Assembly (NCBI GenBank): GCA_034008185.1
Contig: CM067086.1
Coordinates: forward strand, 1,116,001-1,180,000
Origin: Gorsachius magnificus
Lineage: Eukaryota; Chordata; Aves; Pelecaniformes; Ardeidae
Direction of reading: 5' to 3'
DNA length: 64,000 nucleotides
Position 1 is the first letter of the stretch. Each line of letters starts with the position of its first letter. This document shows, piece by piece, positions 24,239 to 37,433 of this stretch. A program made the position numbers and the translations under genes. The notes beneath the pieces were generated by a model. That model ran no database searches. It was given only the letters and a program-made list of their open reading frames with translations, and was not told the origin of the DNA.

Positions 24239-27200
24239 GATGAAATCCTGTTGACTCCCTGGAGGGATTTTCCTGCCGAAGACACGGAGCCGTTAACCCC
24301 CCCGGTAAGCTTTGCTCCCCCTGTGCTCACAGCAAGTGCAGCGCAGCCCAAATTGGGGAGCAGGGCAGTGCCGAGGCAGCAGCTGCCTCAGTTTCCCCAT
24401 CCCCAATCTCCTGCTCACACCCGGTTCCCAGGGGACCACAGTCATGCCGAAGGTGCAAACCTCCGGAGAGGCTGGAGCCGAGAGGGAGACCTCCCAGCTT
24501 GCCACCCCCATAAATTCCCTGGCGTTCCTTGGGGGCAGGGGGAAGAGAAGTGGGATTTCGTCCTGGTAAGCGACATCCACGAAGCGGGCAGCGAAAAGGA
24601 GATCAAGAGGAAGAAGTTCCTGGATGAGCTGAGCAAGAAGGGGTTCACCATCAAGGTGAGGGGCTGCAGGAGGAAAAGGCGGCAGCAGGTACCCGGCTGC
24701 CTGGTGGTACCCAGGATCCAAGCCCGGTTTGGGTGCCTGCATCCCAGGAGATGGGAGAGACCCAAACCTCTGCGCTGATCACCCTATCAGTGCTGGAAAA
24801 TCGACCACTTGCACAGCCAGGGGAGACCCCAGCCCCAGGACTCGCCTGGCCCTGGTGGCTCTTTCCCAGCCCCTCGGCTCTGCCAGCGCTGACACCCCGT
24901 GTCTTCCACCCGCTAGAAAACTTGAGGACAAGAAGCTATTTTATGGAGTCCGTGCCCCAAAACAGATCTTCCAGCAATACCAGCAGCTCCTGAGGAGCCC
25001 CGACAGCGGGCGGCAAACCCCCAATGCCCACCATGACATCCCAGTGACCACCAGGTGGGTGCCGAGCCGGGCTGTTGACTTCCAGCGCCTTGCACTCCCC
25101 GTTCTCCGCACCAGCATCCATTTTCCAGCTCGGCTGATGGTTGTGCCAGGCTTTTCATTTGCCACCTACTGCCACCTCCGCTTACCCATGCCAAGTCGTC
25201 CCATTTCTTCCCGCCTTCCTTCCCTGGATTTTGGTGCACACCTTCTTCCTTCCCTCCCCTGTTTTCCAGGGCCACATGCCCCAAGGCTGTTATCCCTTGA
25301 GCAGCCTTTAACCACGGTTTCTCCTTGCTCAGGATACGGCTCGTGAACTTCATCCTGCAGAACACGAAGACGCCTGACCTCGGTAAGAGAAGAGGGGCTG
25401 GCAGGGGCGATGCTCAGCCCGGGTCTGCAGCAAGGCTCCTGCCCCGTGGTGGGCACGGGCATCCCCCGGGGTGGGGGGGAGGCAGAAGAGGGCAGAAAGC
25501 CAGGGCGCAGCTCAGATGAGTAAATTTGCTGCCGCGTCCAGAGGCTGGGAGATTTGGACTGCGGGAACCAGCAACAGCCCCCTGCTCCCCCCTCCCCAAA
25601 GCCCTGACCTCGGCTGCCCACCGCCGCTCTCCGGTGGCCCCAGAAGAGCTCGTCCCTCTCCGACAGCCCAGGGACGAGCAGGGCAGCATGGGGCACTGGT
25701 TTTTTGGCTGTCCCTAAGGAGCTGCTCCCGGAGCCAGCACAAGCGCAAGGATGGGCGCTGATCCCTTGTGAACAGCTCTGTCTCTCCCAGGGGGTTGGGT
25801 TTGTTTTTTGGTTTTTTTTGCTGCCCTCAAAGGCTCCGGAAAAGGTTTGGGGTGATTCTGCCTGGCAGGGAGCACTTAGGGTGAGAGCAGAGCTTCTCTA
25901 ACCCTCCCCATTCTGCTCTGCTGCCAGAGAAGCTGCACGACCTCATGAAGAAGAAGGTCTTTGAGGCTACGTTCCCCTTGCACGAGGTGAGGCTGAGCGC
26001 ACGGGGGCCTGGGAGGAAAAGCAACGAGGGGCGAAGGAGCAAGACCAGGCAGGGGAGACCTTTGGGTGACAGAGCAAGACCAAGTGGGGGAGACCTTTGA
26101 GTGACAGAGCAAGACTGGGCAAGGGAGACCTTTGGGTGACGGTGCAAGACTGGGCAAGGGAGACCTTTGGGTGACGGAGCAAGACGGGGCGGGGGAGACC
26201 TTTGGGTGACGGTGCAAGACCGGGTGGGGGAGACCTTTGGGTGACGGTGCAAGACCAGGCGGGGGAGACCTTTGGGTGACGGAGCAAGACTGAGCAGGGG
26301 AGACCTTCGGGTGACGGAGCAAGACTGGGCAGGGGAGACCTTCGGGTGACGGAGCAAGACCGGGCAGGGGAGACCTTTGAGTGACAGGGGCTGCATGAGG
26401 AGCTCCCTGGATGAAGTGCAGGACGGGGCTCCTGACAGCAGCCTGGGAGTGGGGCTGGGGGCTAAGGCTGCCCTGATATTCCTGCATCCAACCAACTTCT
26501 CTGCTCTCCAGGAAGAAGAGGTAAGGGAATTCCTGACGGAGAAATGGGCTCGCTGGAGGGATATATTTTGCCGACAGCCGATTGAGGAGATCAGGTAACG
26601 CAGGTGTTGGGGGGTTTTTGGGTTGTTTTGAACCAGGGCGAGGGAGTGCATCCCCACCTTTGGCTGCTGGCAGGGAGTTAATCCCTGCGGAATACAGGAG
26701 GGGAGGCCGGCCCATCAGCCGACAGTTTGCTTCTGGCCCCCGCCTCAGCCCTCTTCTCCCACCCCCCCAAAAAGCTGAGGCGCTGCCACCGTGCGAATGG
26801 GGCGCGTGGAGGGGCTGCGGGGAGACAGCCCGGGCCGGGAGGAGAAGCCAGAGCACCATGCCCCGCAGCCCCCTCCTCTGCTCCAAGCCCGGCGTTCCCA
26901 AAAATCGCGCTGTAGGCACCAACTGGGACTTGGTCCCCCAGCCACGGCCGCCCCCCTCCCAGCACGCGGTGCGTTGGGCATCTCCCCTGGCATCCCCTGG
27001 GGGCACGTTAGCCAAGGGGGGGGGGTAAAAATCAAATCAAACCAAAGCTCGGCTGGGCTGACCCTCCCACCCCCACCAAAACCCCCAGAGGTGCCCCCCC
27101 CCGGCCACCCCTTTGGGGGTGGCAGAGCATTTTTGAGCGACCCCTGCCCACGCAGTGGCCACCAACCACACCTCGCCTATTCCATTCCAGGAGCTATTTT

Positions 27201-27325
27201 GGGGAGAAGGTGGCCTTGTACTTCGCCTGGCTGGGCTGGTACACCTACCTGCTGGGAATCGCCGCTGTGGCCGGGCTGCTGGTTTTCGTGGCTGGGATTA
27301 CGGTTTTCAATTCCAGCCAGGTGAG
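24239..27325 (+). other. ANO9: ANO9 N-terminal cytosolic domain and TM1 exons
   Basis: These seven exons encode the anoctamin dimerisation-type domain ([57 protein letters not shown]) and then the first membrane segment ([18 protein letters not shown] followed by a hydrophobic run). They align well with the mammalian N-terminus (WDYVLV, FLEELRRKGFHIK). The first exon given ([11 protein letters not shown]...) is less conserved and begins at a splice acceptor in phase 0. Confidence 0.85.
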
Positions 27326-30300
27326 GTAAGGCAGGCGGGAACGCCAAGCGCGCCAGCCCCGTTGGCAACCTTGGCCGCCCGTGTGGCTTCCAGCCACCCT
27401 TGGCTGCCCTCCGCGCCCTTCTCTCCAGCAAGGAGATCTGCCAGGCCAGGGACACCATCATGTGCCCGCTCTGCGACCAGAAGTGCCCCTTCTGGCTGCT
27501 CTCCGACACCTGCACCTATGCCAAGGTAGGCAACCCCTCCCCAAGGCAGGTAGCCCCCTCCCAAGGCAGGTAGCCCCCCTCCCCATGGCAGGCAGCCCCC
27601 CTCCCCACGGCAGGCTGGAGGCAAAGGATGGGGAAACACTCGCGCTCTTCCCACGCCCCTAGAAGAAAAAGCCGCCCCAGCAAACCGGCTACAACATGCC
27701 GGACCCCCCACCCCCCCCCCAGCCCCTGTAATATGGGGGTACAGCCAGATCTCAGTGGGCTCCGCCACCGCCGAGGGAGAGTTTACTACCACCAAGTGCC
27801 AGCGTCCATCCCCTTGGTGCTCTTTGCCCTCCTGCAGCATCCTTACCTGTCCTGGGGGTGGGGGGGGGATCGGGGTGGCAAGAGCCCCAGCCCCCGAGGT
27901 GCCCCCAGCCCCTGCCCCATCACGCTCATCCTCCATCTTCTGCAGGTCACTCACATGATCGACAACGAGGGGACGGTGGTGTTTGCCATGTTCATGGCCA
28001 TCTGGGGTAGGTGTCCGTGCTTGGAAGCAGCCCTCCGCGGCTTGGGGGGAAGGCAGCTGGAGGGAATCGGGACACCAACACCACTTCTCGGCTCTCAGGG
28101 GCTTTTGAGTCCTTAGCTCCCCAAATGCTCCTGACCCATCCTGCCCGAGATCTTTGAGCCCTTCAGCCCCACAACCTCCCGCCGAGCACCCGGCAGCCCC
28201 TCTAGGGGGGATTTTCCAGCAGCATGCCCCGAATCCCTCAGCAATCCTCCCAAACGGCTGCCCGACCTCCTCGCCGCTGCAGAACCACTGTGGCAGGAGA
28301 CTGGGCTCTGGGCCACCGCATGGCTCGCGGGGCTTCACCCCAGCCTGTTCTGCTCCTGGTCCCACCGCGGGCTGGTTCACGCTGGGACAAGCTCGGGAAG
28401 GTCAACCCGGATTTAACAGATGGGGCGGCTGTCGGTGGCTTTGCAGAGGCGTAGCCATGGCCAGGGGGGCGGTGCGGGATGCAATGAGGGTGGTGAAACC
28501 CTGGCAGGGGTTGACCAGAGGGGTGATGGAGGCCCCATCCCTGGGAACATCCAAGGCCAGTTTGACGGGGGTGTGAGCAACCTGATGTGGTTCAAGGTGT
28601 CCCTGCTCCTGCAGGGGGGTTGGGCTGGGGGACCTCTAGGGGTTCCTTCCCACCCAAACCATTCCATGATTCTCTACCTGTTCCACAGGAAGGGCGCACT
28701 TTGCATCCATCCAGGTTAATGTGGCCACTGGCACCGTGCCCACGCGCCCACCACAGCAGAACAGCCCTTGGCTCCCATCAACTCCCCCCTCCACCCCGTC
28801 CCCACACGGGGCCAAGCGCTTGCTGCTGCACGCCCAGGTCCTTGCCAGTGGCTGAGAGGCAAGAGGTGGCCACCCGGCCCCCAAGGGCAGCCCGGCCCGG
28901 TTTGCCACCGCATTGGATGGCAACGCGTCCATCCGTCCCGCTGGGGGGGCATGGAGGGTTGACTTCGTCCCCAGAGCCACCCCTGCATGTCACAGCACCC
29001 CCTCCGTCCCCCCCACAGCCACTGTGTTCCTGGAGCTGTGGAAGAGGCAGAGAGCCACCGTGGTCACCAACTGGGACCTGTACGGGTGGGATGAGGAGGA
29101 GGTGAGGATGTCCTCTTGCCTGCTTTTTGCAGGGCAGCAGGCGGTGTAAACACCTCAACAGGCAGCAAAGCCACCATCTGACCATCCTGGGAGGGTGATG
29201 GGGGGGGGGACAGAGCCCTCCGGGGAGTTAAGCCAACGCTAGCCATCTCGCTCCGTTGCTAGTCACGCCTCCACCTGCACAAGGGCTGGAGCTCAATCAG
29301 GACTGGCCACGCTGTTGTGGGTTGGGGTCCATCCCTGTCCTTCTCTGGTGCTGCTCATCCCACAGCGACCCCTGGACCCTCCACCGCCTGGGCACAGCTC
29401 CGCTGGATCCTTTCTTTTCCTTCATTTTTGTTTAAGGAGGAGCTGGCTATGGAGCTGATCAACAACGTGCAGCATGAACCCCGGCAGTACCAACACTCCT
29501 ACTTCCGCAGCACCATCATCCTCCTCTTGGTTCTGGTGATGGTAGGTGCCGGGGTGAACGCAGGGAGAGCTGGTTTAAGGGGACATGGCCTTTCCTCCTT
29601 CCCTCCTGACTCCGCTGCAAGAGCGGCGCCTCCGAGTGTCCCATTGCTGGAGCAAAGGCAGAAACCAGGTTGGTGGGGCAGGTCCGTGCCCATGGCAAGG
29701 ACCCGGGGGCCTCCCTACCCTTGCACCTCGCTGTGCTGATGGAGAGGCCGACCACCCTTCGGGGATCTGGGCTGAAGGCTCTGCTCTTGCAGCGGAAGGC
29801 GGTGAGGATCAGGGCAGCAACGGAGAGGGCAGGAAGAGGCAAACCCTCGATGCCCTCGTTTCTCCCCAAGGGCCAGTGGAGAGAGGCTGGACGAGGGGTT
29901 CAGGTGGAGGAGACCTTCTGAACCTCTCATCCTTAACCGCAGAGCACTGGCTTGCATTTGAAGCCATGTCCCGGCGAGCTCTGGTGAAGGGGGGACAGGG
30001 TCTGATGGTCCTCAGGCGGGATGGAGCACGTGCCCTCCATGCCTGGCTCCTCACCACCCCGTCGCCCTCCTCCGCAGATCGCCGTGCTGATCGGCATCGC
30101 CCACGCGCTCGTCATCTACCGGGTGGTGGCAACGGCTCTCTTCACTCAGAGCGGCTCCGAGTTCCTCCGCGAGCAGGCCAACACCATGGCGGTGATGACA
30201 GGGGCCGTGCTGCACTACCTCACCATTGTCGTCATGACCAAGGTGGGGAGCGGGACGGGCAGGGGGCCTTCTCCCTGCTGTTCCCCCAGCGACCCTCCCC

Positions 30301-33300
30301 TCTCGTTTTATGCCTCTTCCCCTGCAGGTCAACAGGCGCGTGGCTCTCTACCTCTGCGACCTGGGTAAGGGGCACTGGGGGCTGCCCCCCACCCGCACCC
30401 TGCGGCGCCCAGCGGTACCCGGGGGCTGTACCGCAGCACCCCCTTGGTCCCCGAATGCAGCTCCTGCCCCCTTCCCTTCCTACACCATCACAAAGCATCT
30501 ACTGGGCAGCTCTTGCCATGCAGGTCCCCATGGGAGGCCAGCAGTCCTCCAACACACAAGACCATCAGTGGCTCAAGTGCTGCTGGCTGGCTGTCCCACA
30601 GCCACGCTACGCTTCAGAGGGGCAGTCACCCTATGGGACTGAGACCCGGCATGAGCAGGAAGCCACCACAGCTCCAGGAGAGCTTGCACCGTGGTTTTCT
30701 TCCCAGCTGAAGGGCTGCTTCTCCCCCACCTCATGGCTCTGAGGGACCTCCCCGCCCTTTGATGGGCTCAGCTCCATCGAAGGGCTCCAGCGAAGGGCAG
30801 GGAAGGCTCCACAAGGGACAGAGATGCCCTTCCAACCTCCAGAGAGCTGCTGGGGCATCTGAGGAGGAGCAGGGCAAGGTCCCGCCGCTCTATGACCAAG
30901 CCCTTGGGCCTTGCTCCCTTCCCCAGAGAAACCACGGACCTTCTCCCAGCGCGAGAACAACTTCACCGTGAAGATCTTCACCTTCCAGTTCTTCACGCAC
31001 TTCTCTTCGCTCATCTACATCGCCTTTTTCCTGGGACGGTGAGTGGTGGCTGGGGGGCTGAGGAGAGCCTGGGTTTGGGACATACATCCCCAACATTCCC
31101 CAGGGTCTAGGGGCAGCCTGGTCCCTCTACCGTCCCCACCAGGCACAGGGACCCCATTTGGGACCTCAGGAGGGCCATGACTTTTCCCCATGGGCACGGT
31201 GGGGGGTGGTGGGGAAGCCCCTTGCCTCTTCACCAGCGGCCGGAGGACGATGCCCTCCGGGATGTTCACCCAGTGGGGGCCAGCAGTGGGGCTCAACAGA
31301 CATTGCTGCTGTCACTTCCTTGCTCAGGATCAACGGCCACCCCGGCCACTACGTGCGCATCGCTGGCAAGTGGAGGCTGGAGGAGGTGAGGACTTGCCAT
31401 GACACCCTCAGACCCCACCCCACAACTCCTACTCTTCCTTTCCCTCCTGCCCAGCAAGGCTCTGGGAAGCTCCAGCTTCCCCCTGTGGTACCCACCTTGG
31501 CCAAACAGCCCCTAGGGCCAGGGCACAACTCCTCTCGTCCCTTCGCAGTGCCACCCCAGCGGCTGCATCACCGACCTCTTCATCCAGATGGCCATCATTA
31601 TGCTGCTCAAGCAGACCATCAGCAACGTGATGGAGTACCTCATCCCGTAAGCTTTCCTCCCACCCATGGAGAGCTCGCTGGTGCTCCGGGGCATTCCGGA
31701 CAGCCTCCCAACCCTGGTCTCTTTGGGCCCAGATTTCCTTCCTCGGGTCTCCAGGGCTGTCACTGGCAGCAGTTCAGCCCCGCTGTCCTCTGCAGGCAGC
31801 CGTGCAAATCGTTCCCTTCCCTTGCAGCTGGATCTCCTACAAGCTACGCAAGAAGCAGCAGCGCCCCAAGAAGAGAAGCATGATGTTAGGAGAGGAGGAG
31901 GAGGCCGAGGACCCCTGCAAAAGACAGTGGCTGAGCAACTATCAGCTCAACAAGGTCAACGTCTTCAGCTTGTTTGACGAGTTCTTGGAGATGGGTACGT
32001 CGGAAGGGGTCGAGCGAGGAGGGGTGATGGGTGCCAAGCCACATGCCCCCCTTGGCTGGAGAGAGCCTGATGCTGGGGAGTCCATACGTCGGCAAGGGAG
32101 AGCTCTGAGCCCCAGTTCCGTGCCCAGCCCCGCTCCAAGAGCTCTGGCACACCAAGGAGATCATTCCCAAAACGAGGAAGAGCAGGCAACTGCCTGGGGC
32201 CTTCCTCTCCCCCCAGGAGTGTCAAGGTGATGGCCGTAACCCCCAGGGCTGGCTCAGCCCATGCCCTGTGGGCCCCCTGCAGATCCCTCTCTCCAACAGC
32301 CCTGGGGGAGGTGGGTGTCCCCTCTGGGGGTGTGGGGTCCCCAGGACAGGTCTATCTCCCCCTTTCACCCCTGCAAAGCCCCTCTGACACAAGCCGCCAA
32401 GCGGGACAAACCCAGAGAGCAGTCAGGCCACGGTGGGATGTCCCCTGGGGGGCGGCTGCACGCCAGCACCCGGCATTTTCCCCCTCCACAGTCATCCAGT
32501 ACAGCTTCACCACCATCTTCGTCGCCGCCTTTCCGCTCGCCCCGCTGCTGGCCTTCTGCAACAACCTCTTCGAGATCCGCCTGGATGCCATCAAGATGAT
32601 GCGGCTGCACCGGCGCATGGTGCCCAGGAAGGCCAACGACATCGGTGAGATGGGCCCCGAGGAGCAACCCCCCACCACCACCACCAGCGCCGTTGCCTGC
32701 GTGCATGGCGCCAGTGTCAAGCCCGGTCCCCAGCGCGGAACCCTCACGCGTCCCTTTGCCAGGGGCTGAGGTCGCTTCTCCACGGAGGTGGGAGAGCACA
32801 GGGTGTGTTGGGGAAGGAAAAGGCCTAATGGCTTTAAGCTAAACCAGGGGAGGTTTAGACTGGATCTAAGGCAGAAATTCTTTCCAGTGAGGGTGGTGAA
32901 AGCCTGGCAGGGGTTGCCCAGAGAGGTGGTGGAGGCCCCATCCCTGGGAACATTCCAGGCCAGGTTGGATGGGGCTGTGAGCAACCTGATGTGGTTCAAG
33001 GTGTCCCTGCTCCTGCAGGGGGGTTGGGCTGGGGGACCTCTAGGGGTCCCTTCCAACCCAAAACAGCCTACGATTCTATGATAATATTATGTAAGCCTAT
33101 ATAAATCCCCTTCATTCTGTCTCCATGGTTCGCATCTCAAACCAGGCAAAAGATCAAAGATGTTGAAGTATTTCCATAGCACCCCTGATAGAACACTACC
33201 TGGAACAGGTTTTGTGTTGGGCTTTCAAGACTTACAGTCTTCCTAGAAATCTTGAAAATCATAATCAAGGGCTTCTCATCTAATGAGTTATTGTGGATCG

Positions 33301-35279
33301 TGGATGCATAGGAAAGGGGGCGTAGGGCTCCAGCAACCGGCTATGTGGGCAGAAAGGAGGGGGGAAAAAAAAGGGATCATAGAATCACTTTGGTTGGAAA
33401 AGCCCTTTAAGATCATCGAGTCCAACCTTTAACCTCACCCTGCCATCCCACCACTAAACCCTGTCCCTAAATAAACAAAGGAAGCCTGCAGAGGCTGAGG
33501 AGCAGCGCGGAGCCTCCTTCCTTGACCTCTCCCAGCCATGCCAGCCCCGTCCCTGCGCCGGGGCTTGGTCTGCAAGCCCTGGACAGCAGCAGCGAGCTGG
33601 CATGGGGGGGGGGCCTCATTGACCGCTCCTCTCCCGCAGGAATCTGGCTGCAGGTCCTGGAGGCCATCGGCATCCTAGCTGTCATCGGGAACGGGCTGGT
33701 GATCGCCATCACGTCCGAATTCATTCCCGTGCAGGTCTACAAGTACACGTATAGCCCCTGCGCGATGGAAAACAGCACCGACCTGGAGTGAGTGATGCCA
33801 GGCGGTTGCTCCCAGCCCCGTGCCACCGGAGGGGGGAAAGGGGAGCAGGAGACACCAGCCTCAGCATCCCAGCTGGCCTCTCACTCACATCATCCCCACG
33901 GGGGGTAAACTGGTACCCCCAAGTGGAAAGAGCACCCTGTAATGCCGGAGGGTCGCAGGACTGCCTGGGTGCCTGCCTGTGCCCTCTCCTGCCCTCCCCC
34001 TTTTCCACCAAGCTCACCGGCCGAGTTTGGTCAATCCGGACAGAAGTCTGGGAGCCGCTTGTTTCCCCCAGGCTTTAGGAAAATGGGGAGATAGGGAGGG
34101 GAGGGAGAGCCCCAGCAGGGCGCTGGCTCCCCCAGGATGGGAAGCTATGGTCCGTGCTCAACCCCGCAAGTCCACACGCTGGGAAAGCCAGGAAGCGAAA
34201 GCTGCAGGCAGGCAGCCTTTGGAGCCTCCAAGTCCCCTACAAGAGCCGCAGCTTTCGGTTAGGGCACGCCGCAGCCCCCCCCAGCACAGCTGGGAACCAG
34301 GAGCACCCCCACTTCACCCCCCCCAGGCAGACACGAGCTTTCCCCCCCCCCCCCCCCCCCCCGCAGCTGCTCGACCGGCTACATCAACCACAGCCTCTCC
34401 ATCTTCCGCATCCGAGACTTTGAGCCACACACGGAGGTGCCCGAAACGCTGCCGCGCTTTTTCAGGGAGGAGATCAAGGAGTGCAGGTAACCAAGCCGCC
34501 CGTGGCCCTAGCTCGGTAACATTCCCCAGCCCCTCTCCGTGACATCCAGGGATGTCACCTGCAGCCGGGGAAGGGGCTGGTGGCAGAGCAGGGCTCGGGG
34601 GCAGCCGTTGGGGCTCCTCTCAGCATCTCCCCCACCCCCCCGCCCCGGAGGGAGCCTGGGCTGGCACCGACAGGGCTGTGCTGCAGGTACCGGGATTACA
34701 GGAATGCCGACGACTACAGCTACACAGTCCAGTTCTGGCACATCTTCGCAGCACGGCTTGCCTTCCTCATCCTCTTTGAGGTGAGCACCGGGGGAGGCCG
34801 GGGCAATCGGGGGGTGGCGGTGGCAGTGGGAAAGGGGTCAGGTCCGTGCCGCTGGCATGGGCCACGTTCGGCGTCCTGGGGAGCTCCTCACTGCCCGCGG
34901 CGGCTCCCTCTGCTTCCCGCAGCACGTGGCTCTGTGCGTCAAGCTGATAGCAGCCTGGTACGTCCCCGATGTCCCCCAGCGGGTTAAGAATGAATTTCTG
35001 GGCAGAAAGCACAGCAACCTTCATCGAGAACTGAGGTGGGTGGTGCTGCGAAGGCGCCGGGGGCTGCGGTGCCCAGTGCTGGCACAGCCCCCCCCCCCCG
35101 CCAGGGACGCGGCCACCACGAGCCCCACGGCCGGGCTGGCACACTCTGCTGCCGGCATGGAGCCAGCCCCTGGTCCTCAAGGCAGCTCCTCTAGCACCCC
35201 TTCTCCAGGAGTCTTCCCCCTTCCCCAGCCTTCAGCCCAGCCTCTCCTACCTGAGCAGAAAATGCTCTTTTTAAGATGA
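24239..35279 (+). CDS. ANO9: ANO9 (anoctamin-9/TMEM16J), missing first exon
   Basis: Member of the TMEM16 family of Ca-regulated scramblases/channels, reported for ANO9 as a phospholipid scramblase and cation channel. Coding exons with GT-AG borders: 24239-24304, 24539-24655, 24917(or 24870)-25054, 25333-25382, 25928-25986, 26512-26594, 27191-27325, 27429-27525, 27946-28006, 29019-29101, 29437-29541, 30078-30242, 30328-30364, 30927-31038, 31328-31385, 31549-31646, 31828-31994, 32492-32644, 33640-33787, 34367-34486, 34687-34780, 34923-35279. The product is about 835-850 residues; human ANO9 is about 780. Phases agree throughout except between exons 2 and 3: using 24870 keeps the frame, while 24917 fits the family better but breaks it by one base. 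The initiator exon was not found. Orthology rests on close peptide match and on SIGIRR next door. Confidence 0.93.
26030..26390 (+). repeat. Minisatellite in an ANO9 intron
   Basis: About nine units of roughly 39 bp built on ggggagacctttgggtgacg and gagcaagac. It lies in the intron between exons ending 25986 and starting 26512. The minus-strand open frame here is a translation of the repeat and not a gene. Confidence 0.93.
28481..28677 (+). mobile_element. CR1 3' end in ANO9 intron
   Basis: Runs from gagggtggtgaaaccctggc to the box ctctaggggttccttcccac and catgattct, in sense orientation with ANO9, between the exons ending 28006 and starting 29019. Confidence 0.88.
31549..32644 (+). other. 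ANO9: ANO9 TM6-TM8 exons with calcium-site residues
   Basis: Three exons encode the ion/lipid pathway core. Residues equivalent to the TMEM16 calcium site are visible: N and E in the TM6 segment [10 protein letters not shown] (exon ending 31646), two Glu in DEFLEM (exon ending 31994), and E and D in [13 protein letters not shown] (exon 32492-32644). The family signature FPLAPLLA is intact. The site is therefore predicted to be functional; the positions are assigned by motif comparison with TMEM16A. Confidence 0.85.
32820..33083 (+). mobile_element. CR1 3' end in ANO9 intron
   Basis: Sense-oriented copy from ggctttaagctaaaccaggg through ctggatctaaggcagaaatt to cctctaggggtcccttccaa and the tail gattctatgataat. 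Confidence 0.9.
33376..33473 (-). mobile_element. CR1 3' tail, minus orientation, in ANO9 intron
   Basis: Begins with atcatagaatcactttggtt, the reverse of the CR1 tail, followed by agatcatcgagtccaacctt. Only about 100 bp remain. It belongs to the same subfamily as 35636-35925 and 9772-10017. Confidence 0.87.
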
Positions 35280-35635
35280 GCGGCGTTACCCATAAACGAG
35301 GATCCACCTCCTTCCATGCCCCAGGCCCACTCGCTACCCCAGGTGCCCAGCTTTTGGGCTCTCAAGGCCACCGAAATGAGTCCCACCTGAGGCCATTGAG
35401 TGCTAGAGCTCCCACTGTGGAAGGGTCCGCTTGGCTTTGGCTTTTCCTTCAGAAAGAGAAAAGCTCCAAGTAAAAACAAGGAGCCATTTTGCCCAAATTT
35501 TCCATTTAAGCTTTGTTTAAAAAAAAAACAAAGTCTTTGAGCTGGAAGCAGAACCGATGCAGCTGAGAGCCACGGGCTGGGCCGCTGTCCTCTGGGGACT
35601 GAGCCCCGCTTTGGGGGAGGCTCAGCCCATCCCTC

Positions 35636-35925
35636 GTCATAGAATCATAGAATCACTTTGGTGGGAAAAGACCTTTAAGATCATCGAGTCCAACCGTTAA
35701 CCTCACCCTGCCATCCCACCCCCAAACCCTGTCCCTAAGCACCTCATCTGCCCTTCTTTTAAATCCCTCCAGGGATGGGGACTCGACCACCACCCTGGGA
35801 AGCCCATTCCAGAGCCTGACAGCCCTTTTGGTGAAGAAGTTTTTCCCAATGTCCAACCTAAACCTGCCCTGGCGCAGCTTCAAACCATTCCCCCTCATCC
35901 TATCATCTGTTACCACGGCCCCCCC
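35636..35925 (-). mobile_element. CR1 3' fragment, minus orientation
   Basis: Reverse-oriented copy: tcatagaatcatagaatcac, gatcatcgagtccaaccgtt, and gtccaacctaaacctgccct near its left-truncated end. Downstream of the ANO9 stop codon and possibly within its 3' UTR. Confidence 0.9.
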
Positions 35926-37433
35926 ACCCCAAACCCCGGGCGGGGGCAGAGGCGAGCGGGGCTCAGCACCCCCACGCTGTAGCTTTCAGGCTCTGCCGTC
36001 CCACTGCCGGCGGGATTTCCCCCAGGCAGGGATTTCCCCACGAACGCCGGTGTTGCTCTTCCTCCATTTATTTTTGGCAAAAGGCCCCGTTCCCACCTTG
36101 AGCATTTTTCCACCCCTCCCCGTCGCTTCCCGAGGCGGCCGGTTCCCTTCCAGCAACGCCCCTCTCCTGTCCCCCCCAGCACCACGGCGTACTGCACCGA
36201 GGTGTAGCCACCCCACCGGGAGGCAGCCGGGCAGCGCCGCAGGCACCGGGGGAACCACGGCGGCGCCACCGGTGGGGACGGGCCACATGCCCCGGGCTTG
36301 GACTTGAACTGGGAAGCGACACCATGACGGTGGCTTCGCAGGAGAAGGATGCTGTCCCACTCGCACGGCCGCCAGGAGGAAGAAAGTTGCGGCAGAGCCA
36401 GGAACGGTGCCCTCCCAGCGATGCCAGGCAGATGGGGAAGAGCTTTGGCGCTGGGGACAAACCACGGGGCAGCACCCGGCCACTGTCGGGCGAGCGCGAC
36501 ACCGGCCGGCAGGAGGTGGCCTGGCTTCCTCGCCAGTCGTGGCCTTACCGTGCTGCTTGGCATCACGGGAAAAGCCAGCTCCCTCCTCCCAGGTCCCCTC
36601 TCCAGCTCCTTTTTTTGCACTTCAGCCCCTTTTTCCTCCGCCGGCGGTGACCTCCCTGCTCTTGCACCGCTGAGGAGCTCGAGTCCTTCCTCCTTCACCG
36701 TTGCCAGCATCGTCCTCCTCTCGGCACAGCCACCACACGGCTGCGGCTCCAACCTCCTGGTTTTATGGATTTGGGAAAGATGCGGTTGTTACCCTGCCCG
36801 TGTGCCATTCTGGGCTCCGCCGAGCTGCTGCGGTTGCCCTAAGCGTGCCCGACCACGGTGCCCGGCGGAGCAACCACGAGCCAAACCATAAATAAAAAAC
36901 CATAAGCCCCCTGCAGACGCAAGCGGCTGGATCGCCGGCTGCCCTTGAGTCACCACGGCCACACCGCTCCTGTTTCCCCATCCCTCCCCATCCCCCCCAC
37001 CCGCTGAAATCGTCCCCCCAGACCCTTTTTTGTCTCAGTGTGGGTAACGAAGGACAGCCGAGGCTGACGCCACCGGGCGTAGGGCCACGCGTGGGCCCTG
37101 GCTGGCTTAGGGAAGAGGTTGGCACTTTGGCCACGCGTGGTGGGCAAGTGACACGTCAAACGCGCTGGGGTAGCCGAAATGCCTGGTGGCACAGCAAGCC
37201 CCGAGCGGTGGGGCTAGCCGGGGCTATCTCTCGCTCCAAACCACAACCTGCTGGCCTGAACCCGAGCCCCACCAGCCTGGTATTTCTCCCCCTCCTCTTC
37301 CTCCTCCTCCTCCTCCCTGACAGCCCTGCAGAAGGGGTTGTGTTCCACCCCACAGCCAGACTGGTGTCACCACCAACACCGCGACTTCTCCAACCCAGGC
37401 ACCTTCCAGACCTCTTGGCTTTCTCTGCCGGGT

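Noticed and set aside
25827..27015. Minus-strand open frames of 276 and 379 codons within ANO9
   Set aside because: They cover the intronic 39-bp minisatellite and the antisense of ANO9 exons, whose sense frame is clearly conserved.
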